A stretch of 64,000 bases of DNA from Thioploca ingrica. Its GTDB lineage: Bacteria > Pseudomonadota > Gammaproteobacteria > Beggiatoales > Beggiatoaceae. Made by a program: the position numbers and the translations under genes. Each line of letters opens with the position of its first letter. The stretch's first letter is position 1. The stretch covers positions 3,038,001 through 3,102,000 of the forward strand of contig AP014633.1 of NCBI GenBank assembly GCA_000828835.1, read 5' to 3'. The notes beneath the pieces are model-generated. The model did no database searches, was not told the origin of the DNA, and saw only the letters and a program-made list of their open reading frames with translations. Shown here piece after piece: positions 8,411 through 19,500 of this stretch.

Positions 8411-10161
8411 GTGGTTGAATATCCCAGTTCAATAGCACAGGGATTACAAATATCGGCAATAGCTTGTCGATCATCATCATCCAGTATTTCCCGTTTGTGT
8501 CGCACCGTGGAAGGCGTGATTGGCGGAAGGGATAAAAAAGATGCTGGTGAAATCTGGCGAGAAAGTTTTTTCAATGATTGAGCCGGCTGCGTAACTAATT
8601 CTTCATAGCGAATGATAATCAATTGATGAGCATGAGTCAGTATGATCTCAGCTAAATAACGCCACAATAATGCGCGTCTCCAAGCCATATCAGTCGTTGC
8701 TGCAATGTCTGCTAGCCGTTGTCGTTGCCAAGGCAATAACAACGGGTCGTTAACATGCCCGATGGGAAATTCCGTCACCGCCGCGTGTTGGAGATGTGGA
8801 AAACTGGTTTTCCATGAGGCAATCGTATCAAGCGGATGTCGCACACAAGCCACAATCGGTACTTGGGGTAAAACTTGTTTCAATTGTGAAATTCTAGCGA
8901 GATAAGCCAAAGTATTTTTAGTTCCTAACAAAAAATCGGGGCGACTGACTTGGGGTTGATATAAGGTTCGTTTATCAGTAATTGCTGTATCTTCAATGAG
9001 TTGACCGTTAGCAATTTTATTTTCGACCGGTTGACCATCGAGGATATCGCGTCGTAATTCTTGATAAAAAGTGGCAATTGACCAGGGCCATAATTCATGA
9101 GTTAAGGGCGCAAATATTTGCGTCGGTTCATTAATCACTACACAATCTGGAAGCGTGTGTAATAGGCGACATAAATAGCTAGTACCACTGCGTGGAATGC
9201 CGGTGATGATCATTTCCGGTGATGATTTTAACGGGTTTGACCATTTTAATCGTGGTAGAGTGAATAAGCGCCGCGAAGGTTTAGCTAGCGTATAAGGTTG
9301 TAGCAATTGCGCCCAAGGCGGTGAACTGAGTAACAAAGCTTTCAACTGGGGATAAGTTGTGGCTAATTTTACGACTAACTGATTAAGCCGTGGCTCCCGC
9401 CGAATCACCGTAGGCCAATGATAATGACACCAAACCGGTAAATGGGTTGGGAGTGGTTTAAGATGTGCTGGATAGTTGAAGCGTTCATCCAAGCAATGGT
9501 GCTTTAAATTCAGCTTACTCACGGCGATAGGTAAAGCAATCTGGTCTAACCAAGGCCGTTTGTTAGCGATGGTGGGTTGAGCATCAATCTGCTGACAGCA
9601 TTGCTGCCAAACTGGCGCAAGATTAATTCCGTTAGAGATGGCAATCACGCCGGCATTAAAATAAGGCAACATTAATTCCCCGGAAACTGTCGCGATGACT
9701 CGCCACCGCGGTAGGGGTAATTGAAATAAATCATAAACGGATTGCCATAATTGAGCATCGCGAGTAAAAGTAGCAGAATCGGCTGGCTTGGCAGCAAACG
9801 GGGCCTGAAAAATTTCTGCTAGTTCTCGTCGGCTTTCCGGAGAGAATTCACGTAAACATAAAATATCACTGTCTAAAAAAACAATTTTAGCGGCGGTGCT
9901 CTCAATCCCTAAGCAAGCGACTTTATTGCCAATCGGATAGTTCAGATCGATTGGATTGGTGATAGGGACTGAACGGACGCCTAACGTTTGCATTAACGCC
10001 TGGGTTGATGCGGAAATTTGTCCCCACTGGCTTACGGGCTGGGGAATGGCTGCCACACATTCGTAATCGCAGCGCAAAAAATGTTTGAGAGAAGCCGCCA
10101 GTAACATGGATTTAATTTCCAACTCGCCGGCTTGACAGACAAAAACAAAACTCCATTTCAT
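8380..10161 (-). CDS. Glycosyltransferase-like / PAPS-dependent sulfotransferase fusion
   Basis: 593 residues. Residues ~1-270 look like a nucleotide-sugar transferase fold with a DSD motif (FLDSDILCL near residue 95), so a GT-A-like domain. Residues ~310-590 form a sulfotransferase domain: the 5'-phosphosulfate loop ITGIPRSGTSYL, then the 3'-phosphate motif CVRHPLDTIASW. The two parts probably build or modify a sulfated glycan. The last ~9 codons (after GYST, to the stop at 8380) lie inside the duplicated rnfE segment and read it in another frame, so the native end has been replaced. It diverges from the giant LRR gene at 10324. Substrate unknown. Confidence 0.72.
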   Translation of the reverse strand: MKWSFVFVCQAGELEIKSMLLAASLKHFLRCDYECVAAIPQPVSQWGQISASTQALMQTLGVRSVPITNPIDLNYPIGNKVACLGIESTAAKIVFLDSDILCLREFSPESRRELAEIFQAPFAAKPADSATFTRDAQLWQSVYDLFQLPLPRWRVIATVSGELMLPYFNAGVIAISNGINLAPVWQQCCQQIDAQPTIANKRPWLDQIALPIAVSKLNLKHHCLDERFNYPAHLKPLPTHLPVWCHYHWPTVIRREPRLNQLVVKLATTYPQLKALLLSSPPWAQLLQPYTLAKPSRRLFTLPRLKWSNPLKSSPEMIITGIPRSGTSYLCRLLHTLPDCVVINEPTQIFAPLTHELWPWSIATFYQELRRDILDGQPVENKIANGQLIEDTAITDKRTLYQPQVSRPDFLLGTKNTLAYLARISQLKQVLPQVPIVACVRHPLDTIASWKTSFPHLQHAAVTEFPIGHVNDPLLLPWQRQRLADIAATTDMAWRRALLWRYLAEIILTHAHQLIIIRYEELVTQPAQSLKKLSRQISPASFLSLPPITPSTVRHKREILDDDDRQAIADICNPCAIELGYSTTLVTVYGTIM

Positions 10162-10323
10162 GCGAAAAAATTAGTCCCAAATAGTTCAAGGGGTAGTATA
10201 AACCTGACCGGTTTTTCTGGAAAAATTACTATTTTATAGCAAATCCACCAAAACCAACTATACTTACCTTCAATCGACCTTATTCTCCGAATTCAATCGA
10301 CCATTTTTTTTAGGAGGAGGAAA

Positions 10324-13300
10324 ATGAATAGCTACTCATTTTCTTTAGTATTAAAACGAAGTATTCTTGCTATTGCTCTACTCGCTTTAGCTCCACTCGG
10401 CTGGAGCGCTATCAATTGCAGTGATGTGACTGAAATTCCCAAAGAAGAATGTCAGGCATTGCTGGATCTTTATAACAATACTAATGGGCCAAATTGGGTA
10501 AAAAAAACCGGTTGGAATGAAACCAATACGCCTTGCAGTTGGGATGGAATAAAGTGTGACAATGGACAAGTTTATGACCTCGATTTGTCAGCAAATCAAC
10601 TGAGTGGCATCCTTCCTAACTCATTGGAAAAATTGAGTCAGTTAAACTCTCTCGATCTGTCCGGAAACCAACTCACCGGATCAATTCCCAATTCGTTGGA
10701 GAATTTGGATAATTTAAGCAATCTTAGTTTGTCACAAAACCAACTCACGGGCTCGATTCCCGAATCGTTGGGAAACTTAAGTAAGTTAACGTATTTGATT
10801 CTGTCGAATAACCAACTCTGTGGTGATATTCCTAATACGATCAGTTTATTACAAAATTTACAAAACTGTTCATTAAGCAACAACTATTTCACTGCCACTG
10901 ATTCCACTCTTGTCCAATTCCTCGACGCTAACTGCACAGATTGGAAAAATCAAAATCCTCCACTCAACAACTGTCCCACAGATTCGCATTACACTCTCAC
11001 CCTTGTAAAAACCGGTGAAGGCACGATTATCGCCACCGGCATTGACTGTGGTAGCGATTGCAGTGAAGAATACCCGGCTAACAGCACTATCACTCTCACC
11101 ACTCAAGCCGCTCCTAACTTTGAATTCATTCAGTGGGGAGGTGATTGTGGTGACAATTTCGATCTTGAACTCACATTACAAATTACCAAAAACTTAAATT
11201 GTACCGCTCTCTTTGAAACCCGCACTTTTCCTGAACATACCATCACGCTCAATAAAACGGGTAGCGGCAATGGTACTCTCAGCCTCACCGTCAACAATCA
11301 AACGACTACCTGTCAACCGAGTTGTACTCAAACCGCCGCTCATCAAAGCCTAATTACGCTACAAGCGATTTCAGATTCAACTTCTAGTTTTGTGGGGTTC
11401 TTTGGTCAAGGTTGTGGTAGTTCATTGTTTTTGAATGAAGATCGCGTTTGCGAAGCGCGGTTTGAGCCATTACCCCGTTACACCTTAACCGTCACCAAAT
11501 CCGGTCAAGGTAGTGGTCGCGTTACCAGTGATGTGGGTAAATTGGATTGCGGTGACAACTGTATTCGTTCTTATCTCAGTGGTACCGGAGTTACTTTAAC
11601 GGCTATTCCCGACCCCGGCTCCACTTTCCTAGCTTGGAAGCAGGACTGTAACAGTGCTACAACTAAAGCCAGCGTTGGCCTTTACCGTAGTACGATTTGC
11701 GAAGCCCAATTTGGTATTGCTGGAATGCCTCAACTGACTTTGGATCAGCCGCTCATTGATTTTGTTCAAACTAACAAACTCGCCAAGCATACGTTAACTA
11801 TCATCAATACTGGCAAAGGTGGCCTACACATAGAGAACTTGGAACTGGCTGATACGTCGATTTTTCAAATTAATAAAGATAATTGTTCTAACAACGTGTT
11901 GATTCCCACTGGCACCTGTACCGTAACTCTGCAATTCCAACCCCCGGCAGCGACCGTCGCTACTTATCAAACCCAATTACAAATTAGCTCTAACGATCCC
12001 CAATCACCTACCGTGGTGGATTTACAAGGTCAAAGTTGTAGCAATAACGCTACCGCTCATCGCTCTCTCACGGCTAATCCTTACCGATTGGATTTTGGTA
12101 TTGAAGCCATTGGCAATCGTCTTAGCCGTCAACAACGCTTCGACATGTCGACAACCGGTTGCACTTCCCTTGACTTGGATACGCTAACTCTTAAGGGTCG
12201 TCATGCGGATGAATTCAGAATTCTTGATAAGCAATGCTATTATGGTCATTGGCAAGAACAGGCTTATGCTTCGTGTTTGTTCACGGTTGAATTTCACCCA
12301 ACCTCGGCCGGAACCAAGGAAATTCGACCGGTTATCACTTATACTGATCCCGATGTATCAATGCCGGCCTACTATTGGAGCGCACAAGCGGTTAGTGAAG
12401 GAGAACCCCAATTGGAATTATCCGCAACCGAACACGACTTTGGAACCCTCACCATTGGCAAAGCCATTCCTAGCTGGACTCTCACTTTAACTAATCGGGG
12501 TACAACTAATCTTACCTTAACTCGCATTCAACTGGATTCTGATGAATTTAAAGTTTATGACAGTTACTGTACTTTCCTTGTTCCCCAACAAAGCTGTTCT
12601 CTCCAGGTACAATTAACGCCAACTACTTTGGGAGATAAATCGGCTCAACTGTCTCTGACCTACAATGAAACTACGGTTGAAGTACCGCTAACCGCTGTTA
12701 TCACCGGTCCCGCTGATTGTTCGCCAGAACAGCTAACGATTGAAACCTCTGGTCAATCCCCTTTGTGGGAAGATCCCATCGCTTGGCAACGTCTCAAACC
12801 CGGTACGGAACTTCCCAGTGCCACCGATGTGATTCATATTAAATCCGCTCATGTTATGGTGGGGTTACCCCTGATTCAAGTTAAAGCGTTGTGTATCGAT
12901 AACAATGCCATTCTGCTCAGTCGTGATGACCAAGGCAGCGCTCTGGAAATTCAAGCAACTGATTACTTCCAAAACCAAGGTTATGTTTTAGGGTTAGATG
13001 GTGCCGATAGTGACACTGAAACTTGTACGACTCACTGCGCTAAACCGGGTGCCAGCGTGATAATCAAAGTAGGCAGTCAGTTAGAACGCCAAGGTAAAAT
13101 GGGCGATTGGTGGTGGTATGGTGACGGTGGTCCGATTGTCAACTTGGGTCAAATCCAAGCCGGTAATGGCGGCAGTAGTGAAAACTACGGGGCACCGGGT
13201 GGCGATGCTCTTGTTCTAGGGCGTAATACTACTAATCAAGGCGTGATTCAAGCTGGTCAAGGTGGCGACGTTTTAGGTACCGGTTCTGGTCAAGCTGGAC

Positions 13301-15543
13301 GGGGTGGACTCACTCAAATTTGGGGAAAACTCGGTGGTACTGGTTACCTGTACAATCAAAACGGCGCTAGAGCTTTGGCTGGAGATGGTGGTCACTGCAA
13401 CCCAACGGCGACTGAACTACAAACGGGTGGTGATGGTGGCAACCTCTGGTTGGTTTCCTTACCTGATGTTTATCTCAACAATGGTATTTATCGAGCCGGT
13501 AAAGGCAGTCCCTATTGCCAACCAAAAGGCCAAGACGGTTTTGTGCAAATTGAACCCAGTGTTATCGATTTAACTGGGGCACAAACGCATGTTAGTGGCG
13601 GAAACATTACTATCTTTGGTGGTAACGATTGGATCTTGAATTTAAGAAATATGGCTAGCCCCTTCCTCGAAGCTACCGGTAATATTACCCTGGCGGTGGG
13701 ACCGGGTGGAATCATTGACCTTCGTCATAACCAAACCCCTATCATGAAAGCCAATGGTCAAGTTAATCTCTTTGCTGATACTATCCTAATCGACGAAGGG
13801 ATAACGCTATCTGACTTAATCGTCGCCGCTGCTATCGTGGTCGGACCCAATAAAATCTTACCGGATGTGAATCTCGTTGGCAGCGGCAGCTTATTTGGTC
13901 AACCGCAAACAACGGTGTTATTACCCTTTACTCTCTCTAACAATGGTCCACAAGCGGATACTTATCTCATCACACTAACCGATACCGCTGGTTGGCCATT
14001 AAGTTTGGGTGAATCTAAAATAACCGTCGCCGGCATGGATAGCATCGTGGTGATACCGCAATTGACTTTACCTCAAGAACTCGGTGCTAGTAGTACCATC
14101 ACCATGACCGTTATTTCTCAAACGGATTCGCGTGTCCAATCAGCGGCGCAAGTTAACGTCACCGTTACTGCTCAACCGCCGCTAGTGACCACAGCAATAC
14201 TGCAAACCTGGTTAGCCGAACAATCAATAACCGAAATAACGACTCCGCTAGACACTAACACCAACGTAGTTAGCGAATCACCCATTAATACAGCAACATC
14301 TAACATACTTACTGAAGAGAACGAAAGTTCCGTTAATAATGTTAAGGCACCAGCGAATATCACCCCAGATGGCGGAGGCGCAGATAATGACGTATCCAAC
14401 CACACCGTCGTGACTGAAACACCCCTTGCTCCGGTTGAGATGCCGGCACTTTTAACCATAGAACCGACCACTTTCCTGAGCAACTTACCAGATAACACTT
14501 GTCCTTTAAACACGGATTTTATTGATTGGCCTTGTGATAATCATCATCAAACACTTCAAGAAGTCACTTTAGGTCCACAAGCCAGTGTAGCCGGTGGTTT
14601 ACTTCAAGGTCATATTGAAAACCAAGGCTGGCTTTCTCAAGTGACGATTGCGCCGACAGCACAAGTGAGCGGTGGCAAATTAACGGGTGATGTTATTAAT
14701 CAAGGTACTTTAATTGATATTCAATTTGTGGGAAGAACAGTCACTGGAGGTACCTTACAAGGCGTCATTGATAACCAAAGCCAAATTGGCGGAACTTTCA
14801 TTGATGTCAAATTAGCCGCTAACACCGTACTCAAAGGCGGAGCGGTAGCTGGTCAAATCAGCGGGGATTGTCAAGCACCAGCGCGCTTAGAACATCTCAT
14901 CATTCAACCAGGAAGTCAGATAAAGTGCGTCATTTTAGGTGAAGATGTGACTTTACTAGAAGAAGTCACTTTACAAGATGTCCAAATCGCTGTTTCACCA
15001 ACGGCGTTGTCAATCAATGGCACCCCTAATGTGTCCACCTTACCTAATTTAAAAGCCACTGCCTTTGATGGACAAGCTCAATTACAATCAACGCAAGCGC
15101 TATTAGCCGGTGGTATATCAATTAATGGTGAATTATTTAAGCGTCATACGGAAATGACCGAGACAGACTTAGTGAAATTGTATGGCCAAATTCAAGTTGA
15201 TCCGAAACAGATTGGTCAACCGGGTGAAATGTTGGTGTACGGTCATTATAAGCCAACCGCTGTGGAAATGAAGCCCGTTGACTTTATGTTAGTGAGGGAT
15301 CAATTAACGGGGAAGTCACAGGTAAAAGTTTGGAATGGTGATTTAGCGAAGCTAGAAGCATTTGAGCAACTAGCGGCATTACCAGCGGTTTATTTTGCAC
15401 CACTGTATGAAGATTTCTTAAAAGTAGCTACTGGTCAAGTGGTAGTGTTCCTGGGTTATCAGACAATGACTTCCCAAGGATCAGGGATTATGGTTCAGAA
15501 TCAAAATGGGATTGAATTAGTCATTCGGGAAAGGGAGAAATAG
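10324..15543 (+). CDS. Giant LRR / bacterial-repeat / choice-of-anchor-D surface protein
   Basis: 1739 residues. AGGAGGAGG lies 4 bases before the ATG. The order is: signal peptide (1-29, ending GWSA); an LRR N-cap of the plant-like type (NNTNGPNWVKKTGW...CSWDGIKC) and about four LRRs with NQLTGSIP cores (~80-185); three InlB-like bacterial repeats starting near 222, 304 and 385 (YTLTLVKTGEGT type, with paired Cys); three ASH/choice-of-anchor-D-like domains near 469, 581 and 697; a Gly-rich stretch ~890-1080; a Thr/Ser-rich linker ~1282-1385; and a beta-rich C-terminal part. The domains suggest an exported adhesion or sheath protein. No LPXTG or autotransporter barrel is visible, so the export route is unknown. 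Confidence 0.8.
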   Translation: MNSYSFSLVLKRSILAIALLALAPLGWSAINCSDVTEIPKEECQALLDLYNNTNGPNWVKKTGWNETNTPCSWDGIKCDNGQVYDLDLSANQLSGILPNSLEKLSQLNSLDLSGNQLTGSIPNSLENLDNLSNLSLSQNQLTGSIPESLGNLSKLTYLILSNNQLCGDIPNTISLLQNLQNCSLSNNYFTATDSTLVQFLDANCTDWKNQNPPLNNCPTDSHYTLTLVKTGEGTIIATGIDCGSDCSEEYPANSTITLTTQAAPNFEFIQWGGDCGDNFDLELTLQITKNLNCTALFETRTFPEHTITLNKTGSGNGTLSLTVNNQTTTCQPSCTQTAAHQSLITLQAISDSTSSFVGFFGQGCGSSLFLNEDRVCEARFEPLPRYTLTVTKSGQGSGRVTSDVGKLDCGDNCIRSYLSGTGVTLTAIPDPGSTFLAWKQDCNSATTKASVGLYRSTICEAQFGIAGMPQLTLDQPLIDFVQTNKLAKHTLTIINTGKGGLHIENLELADTSIFQINKDNCSNNVLIPTGTCTVTLQFQPPAATVATYQTQLQISSNDPQSPTVVDLQGQSCSNNATAHRSLTANPYRLDFGIEAIGNRLSRQQRFDMSTTGCTSLDLDTLTLKGRHADEFRILDKQCYYGHWQEQAYASCLFTVEFHPTSAGTKEIRPVITYTDPDVSMPAYYWSAQAVSEGEPQLELSATEHDFGTLTIGKAIPSWTLTLTNRGTTNLTLTRIQLDSDEFKVYDSYCTFLVPQQSCSLQVQLTPTTLGDKSAQLSLTYNETTVEVPLTAVITGPADCSPEQLTIETSGQSPLWEDPIAWQRLKPGTELPSATDVIHIKSAHVMVGLPLIQVKALCIDNNAILLSRDDQGSALEIQATDYFQNQGYVLGLDGADSDTETCTTHCAKPGASVIIKVGSQLERQGKMGDWWWYGDGGPIVNLGQIQAGNGGSSENYGAPGGDALVLGRNTTNQGVIQAGQGGDVLGTGSGQAGRGGLTQIWGKLGGTGYLYNQNGARALAGDGGHCNPTATELQTGGDGGNLWLVSLPDVYLNNGIYRAGKGSPYCQPKGQDGFVQIEPSVIDLTGAQTHVSGGNITIFGGNDWILNLRNMASPFLEATGNITLAVGPGGIIDLRHNQTPIMKANGQVNLFADTILIDEGITLSDLIVAAAIVVGPNKILPDVNLVGSGSLFGQPQTTVLLPFTLSNNGPQADTYLITLTDTAGWPLSLGESKITVAGMDSIVVIPQLTLPQELGASSTITMTVISQTDSRVQSAAQVNVTVTAQPPLVTTAILQTWLAEQSITEITTPLDTNTNVVSESPINTATSNILTEENESSVNNVKAPANITPDGGGADNDVSNHTVVTETPLAPVEMPALLTIEPTTFLSNLPDNTCPLNTDFIDWPCDNHHQTLQEVTLGPQASVAGGLLQGHIENQGWLSQVTIAPTAQVSGGKLTGDVINQGTLIDIQFVGRTVTGGTLQGVIDNQSQIGGTFIDVKLAANTVLKGGAVAGQISGDCQAPARLEHLIIQPGSQIKCVILGEDVTLLEEVTLQDVQIAVSPTALSINGTPNVSTLPNLKATAFDGQAQLQSTQALLAGGISINGELFKRHTEMTETDLVKLYGQIQVDPKQIGQPGEMLVYGHYKPTAVEMKPVDFMLVRDQLTGKSQVKVWNGDLAKLEAFEQLAALPAVYFAPLYEDFLKVATGQVVVFLGYQTMTSQGSGIMVQNQNGIELVIREREK

Positions 15544-15573
15544 TTAACAAGATATGGGTATCCAATAAGAATT

Positions 15574-15810
15574 TCATGATAAACTCGCATAAAAGGTCTT
15601 TAGAATTTCATCTGGCAAAGGCGCGTCGAAATCATCTACAACTTTCAATTTTTCTTTCAGCAAACCAAGCCGATTGGGTGTTGTGGGTTTGGCAACCTCC
15701 TTGTCCATCTGCTGTCGTTCGACCAAAAACTGGGCAAAATCTAAAATCTCTGCTTGTTTAGCGAGAGGCAACATTTTGAATTGCTGTAAAAGCTGTTGTT
15801 CGAGAGTCAT
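15574..15810 (-). CDS. DUF2281 family small protein
   Basis: 78 residues from the ATG at 15810 (a TTG at 15834 would add eight). The sequence MTLEQQLLQQFKMLP.AKQAEILDFAQFL is the DUF2281 signature. Such proteins are usually encoded next to a PIN-domain toxin and are thought to be antitoxins. Here no toxin lies beside it; the upstream neighbour is hemolysin III. It may be an orphan antitoxin. The gene is convergent with the giant LRR protein gene. Confidence 0.68.
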   Translation of the reverse strand: MTLEQQLLQQFKMLPLAKQAEILDFAQFLVERQQMDKEVAKPTTPNRLGLLKEKLKVVDDFDAPLPDEILKTFYASLS

Positions 15811-15834
15811 CGTACAGTATTCGTCAAATGACAA

Positions 15835-16512
15835 TTAGATTAAGATGTACAGCACTGCGAAAAAATGGCTAATACTTCCAGCTAACACCAAGAGATGCCA
15901 AATGGCATGGTGAAATTTGAAGGTAGCCTTGGAATAGAAATAAACCCCAACGGTATAGAAGATTCCCCCTACCACCAGCAAAATAAAGCTTTTATTGGGT
16001 AAACTTTGCATTAAGGGAAAGATGGCGATAATAATGAGCCAACCCATGAGCAGATAAACAATCGTAGATAGAAATTCAAATTTTCCTAAGAACCAGCACT
16101 TAAAGAGGATACCACCGATGGCAAGTCCCCATTCTATCCCAAACAAGCTCCATCCTAGCGGACTTTTTAAAATGGTTAGTGTAAACACGGTATAAGTTGC
16201 AGCGATTAATACATATATTGCTGAATGATCTAATATTTCAAAGATATACTTCGCTTTCTCAGCACGGAGGCCATGTTGGAGAGTAGAAAAGCTGTAGAGC
16301 AGAAGCAGCGCCAGACCAAACCCCGTAAACCCTACCACATGTCTTATCGTTCCAGTCGTGCTAGCTACGAATATCAAAATAATCAGCGCCGCGATACTAA
16401 GAAGTGCGCCAATCCCATGGCTAATGGCATTGACTATCTCTTCTTCTCGGGTAAATTTATTTTCATCGCTAGCATTTTTCATCGGTTTCTCGCCGCCAGG
16501 TAGGGTGAACAT
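15835..16512 (-). CDS. Hemolysin III (TrhA/YqfA, PAQR-type) family membrane protein
   Basis: 225 residues with seven predicted membrane helices. The conserved residues of the HlyIII/PAQR superfamily are present: EEIVNAISHGIG near residue 25, STLQHGL, LDHSAIYVLIAATYTVF, and a C-terminal HHAIWHLLVLAGSISHF. The His/Asp residues in these motifs are the proposed zinc site. The E. coli relative TrhA affects membrane energetics; haemolytic activity should not be assumed. The start may be the second Met at 16482, which has a weak GGCGAG upstream. Confidence 0.85.
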   Translation of the reverse strand: MFTLPGGEKPMKNASDENKFTREEEIVNAISHGIGALLSIAALIILIFVASTTGTIRHVVGFTGFGLALLLLYSFSTLQHGLRAEKAKYIFEILDHSAIYVLIAATYTVFTLTILKSPLGWSLFGIEWGLAIGGILFKCWFLGKFEFLSTIVYLLMGWLIIIAIFPLMQSLPNKSFILLVVGGIFYTVGVYFYSKATFKFHHAIWHLLVLAGSISHFFAVLYILI

Positions 16513-16532
16513 ATGTCTACTACATACATTAT

Positions 16533-19500
16533 CTATTGGGATTTAAATTGCAACAAAAATTTTCTCAAAGCACGCAGTTTAAATTCTTGAACCAGTGCTA
16601 ACGCTTGGTGACAAAACTCGGTCAGTTGTGAATTTTGTTGCAGGGTTTTTAACTGTTGTAATAACCCATCAACATCTCCGCGTTGCGCTAAGCGTTGCAA
16701 AGTTTGTAATACTTCTAGCGGCGGTGCCATCGGCATCGTTTCCAAAGTCAACCGATCAGCGGCTAGTTCTATTAATTGCCAATGAATATCGGCATAGTGT
16801 TCTAGTGCGGTTAACAAGGCTTCCGTTTGTAAAGGTTTTTCTAAAAACGTGGTCGCACCAGCGGCGATGGCTTCCGCTTGTTGTTCAGCAAATACGCCCG
16901 CAGATAAAATAAAAATGGGCGTATTTTTAAATTGAGCTTGTTCACGTAAACAACGAGTTGTCTCCAAACCATCTCGCACTGGCATTTTCACATCCATAAT
17001 GATCACTTCGGGTTGAAAACGGTGTGCTTGTACTAAAGCTTGTTCACCATCTACCGCCTCAGCTAAAATAAATCCGAGTGGTGTCAGTAAATCTTTCAGT
17101 ATTTTGCGATTAGATTCAACATCATCCACGATTAAAATTTTACGCGTTTTCCCGTTAAACCCTTTAATATTTTTTGGCAGTTCTAGGATTGAGTTACTTA
17201 CTTTCCCCCAGCTAATAATTTGGAGTGGAATGGAGAAGTCAAATTGGCTACCCTGAGAGGGGATACTGGTTACTTGTAGCTCACCACCCATGATTTTTAT
17301 CAATTTGCGACAAATGGGTAATCCTAAACCAGTGCCTTCTTGATATTGTTGATTGCCAACTTGACGAAAAGGTTCAAAAATAATTTCCAAATCTTTGGTT
17401 TCAATCCCACATCCGGTATCTTGTACTTCTACAGTGAGCATATTGTCATGATATAAAGTACGCAGGATTACTTTACCTCGTTCGGTAAATTTGATGGCAT
17501 TACTCAGTAAGTTTAACACCACTTGACGGAGGCGTTTTTCATCGGCTTGAATAATTTCAGGTAGTCCTTGAGTCGCTGGTCGGCACTCATACTCAAACTC
17601 AATCCCTTTTTGTCGAGCACGCATTTGAAAAAGACTTACCATATCATTAAAAAAGGCTTGTGGAAACATTTCTTGAACTTGAAGTTCTAATCGACCGGCT
17701 TCGATTTTGGATAAGTCTAAAACATCATTGATCAACGTCAACAAATGCTCGCCGCTACGTTGGATAACATAAATTTGTTGACGTCGTTCTTCGTCGAGAG
17801 TGGGATTACGTAATAAAATCTGGGTGTAGCCTAAAATTCCATTCAAGGGTGTACGCAACTCGTGGCTCATATTAGCCAAAAAACTACTCTTAGCACGGTT
17901 AGCGGCTTCCGCTTTTTCTCGGGCATGGATAAGTTCTTCTTCAGTTTGTTTTTGCTCAGTAATATCGAAATTGAGACCGACAATCGCCTGGGGTTGATAC
18001 TGTTGTTCATCACGAATGATAAAAGCTTGAGTTCGCACATGACGAATTTCACCATGAGGATGCACTACACGGTATTGAGCATCAAAAGTATCACCCGAAG
18101 CCAGTGCTTGGTTCATTATTTGCCTTATTGTCGCTAAATCATCAGGAAACACGCACTGGTACCAAGCGGGATGGGTCTCTTTAACATGCTGGGTATTTAG
18201 CCCTAAAATCTCTAAACTACGCTGGTCTAATTCATAGCAATCGGATTGCAGTTCATAGTAGAAAGTGCCGGCTTTGGCAGCCGCCAGTGCAATTTGTAAT
18301 CGTTGCTCATTTCGCCGCAGCGTTTCTTCCAAGCGATTACGTTCAGTGATATCACGAGCAACGACGGTAATTCCGGCAAATTGTCCTTGTTCATCTAAGC
18401 GTTGGGACAAGCCAGCACTATACCAATGTTGTTCTCCATGAATGGGCAAGGCATATTCAATTTGTTGTCCTTGACCGGTATCAATAATTTTCTGCCAAGC
18501 GGCTTCGATCAGCCGGCTTACTGTTAAGGGTAGAATTTCTTGGTAATTTTTGCCGAGAAACTGTTCTGGTGGAACATAAAGATCATGGCGGTTATGGGGT
18601 TGATGATATTCAATGAAGCGCCCAGCTTGATCGAGTACAAACAGCAAGTCGTCTAACGATTCAAACGTGGAGCGTAACCGTTCTTCACTTTGGCGCAACG
18701 CTTCTTCCATCCGTCGGCGTTCGGTAATGTCTTCTCCGGAACTCAGCGTGCCAATGATTTGCCCGGTTTCATCCCACAATAACTTGTTATTCCAAGCAAT
18801 TAATCTCTCTTCGCCAGCTTGAGTGAGTACCTTATTTTCAAAATATTCAAATGGTTGTAATTCGCCGGCTATCAGCATTGAAAAACTGGCTAGAGTTTGA
18901 GATCTATCACTGCTCGGGATAAAATGATCAAACCAATTTTTGCCAATAATTTCTTCACTTGGGAGTCCTAAAATTTCACAACCTTTCTTGTTAATTAAGT
19001 GTACGGTTTGGTCAAGATTAAGTATGACGAATATGACTCCGGCGATATCAAGATAGTTTTGTAATTGATCTTTAGTTTTCCGTAGGGCGTTCTCGGCTCG
19101 TTTTCGTTCACTGGTGTCATGAAAAGCGACCACCAATCCGGTCATTTCTGAGTCGCGTAAAATCGGTGCTGCACTAATGGACACCGGTAACGGTTGCCCA
19201 TTTTGGCGCCAAAACAATTCATCTTCATAGCGAATGACTTCAACTTGTGCTTTGCTTACAGCAAGGGGACAATTCTCGGGTGGATAAGGTGAACCATCGG
19301 GGTAGCTATGGTGAAACAAAGTATGCGCCGATTGGTGAAGTAATTCCGCCTCAGTCCAACCGAGTAATTTTTGCGTCGCTGGATTAGTAAAGATGATATG
19401 ACCTTTAACATCAGTCACATACAACCCCTCAGCCAAAGTGGTCGTAATTTCACGTAATCTGGCTTCTTGTTCGGCGAGAGATTGTTCCGCTTGTAACCGC

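Noticed and set aside
8705-8905. 66-codon plus-strand frame opposite the sulfotransferase gene
   Set aside because: It lies fully within a recognised domain on the other strand and has no support of its own.
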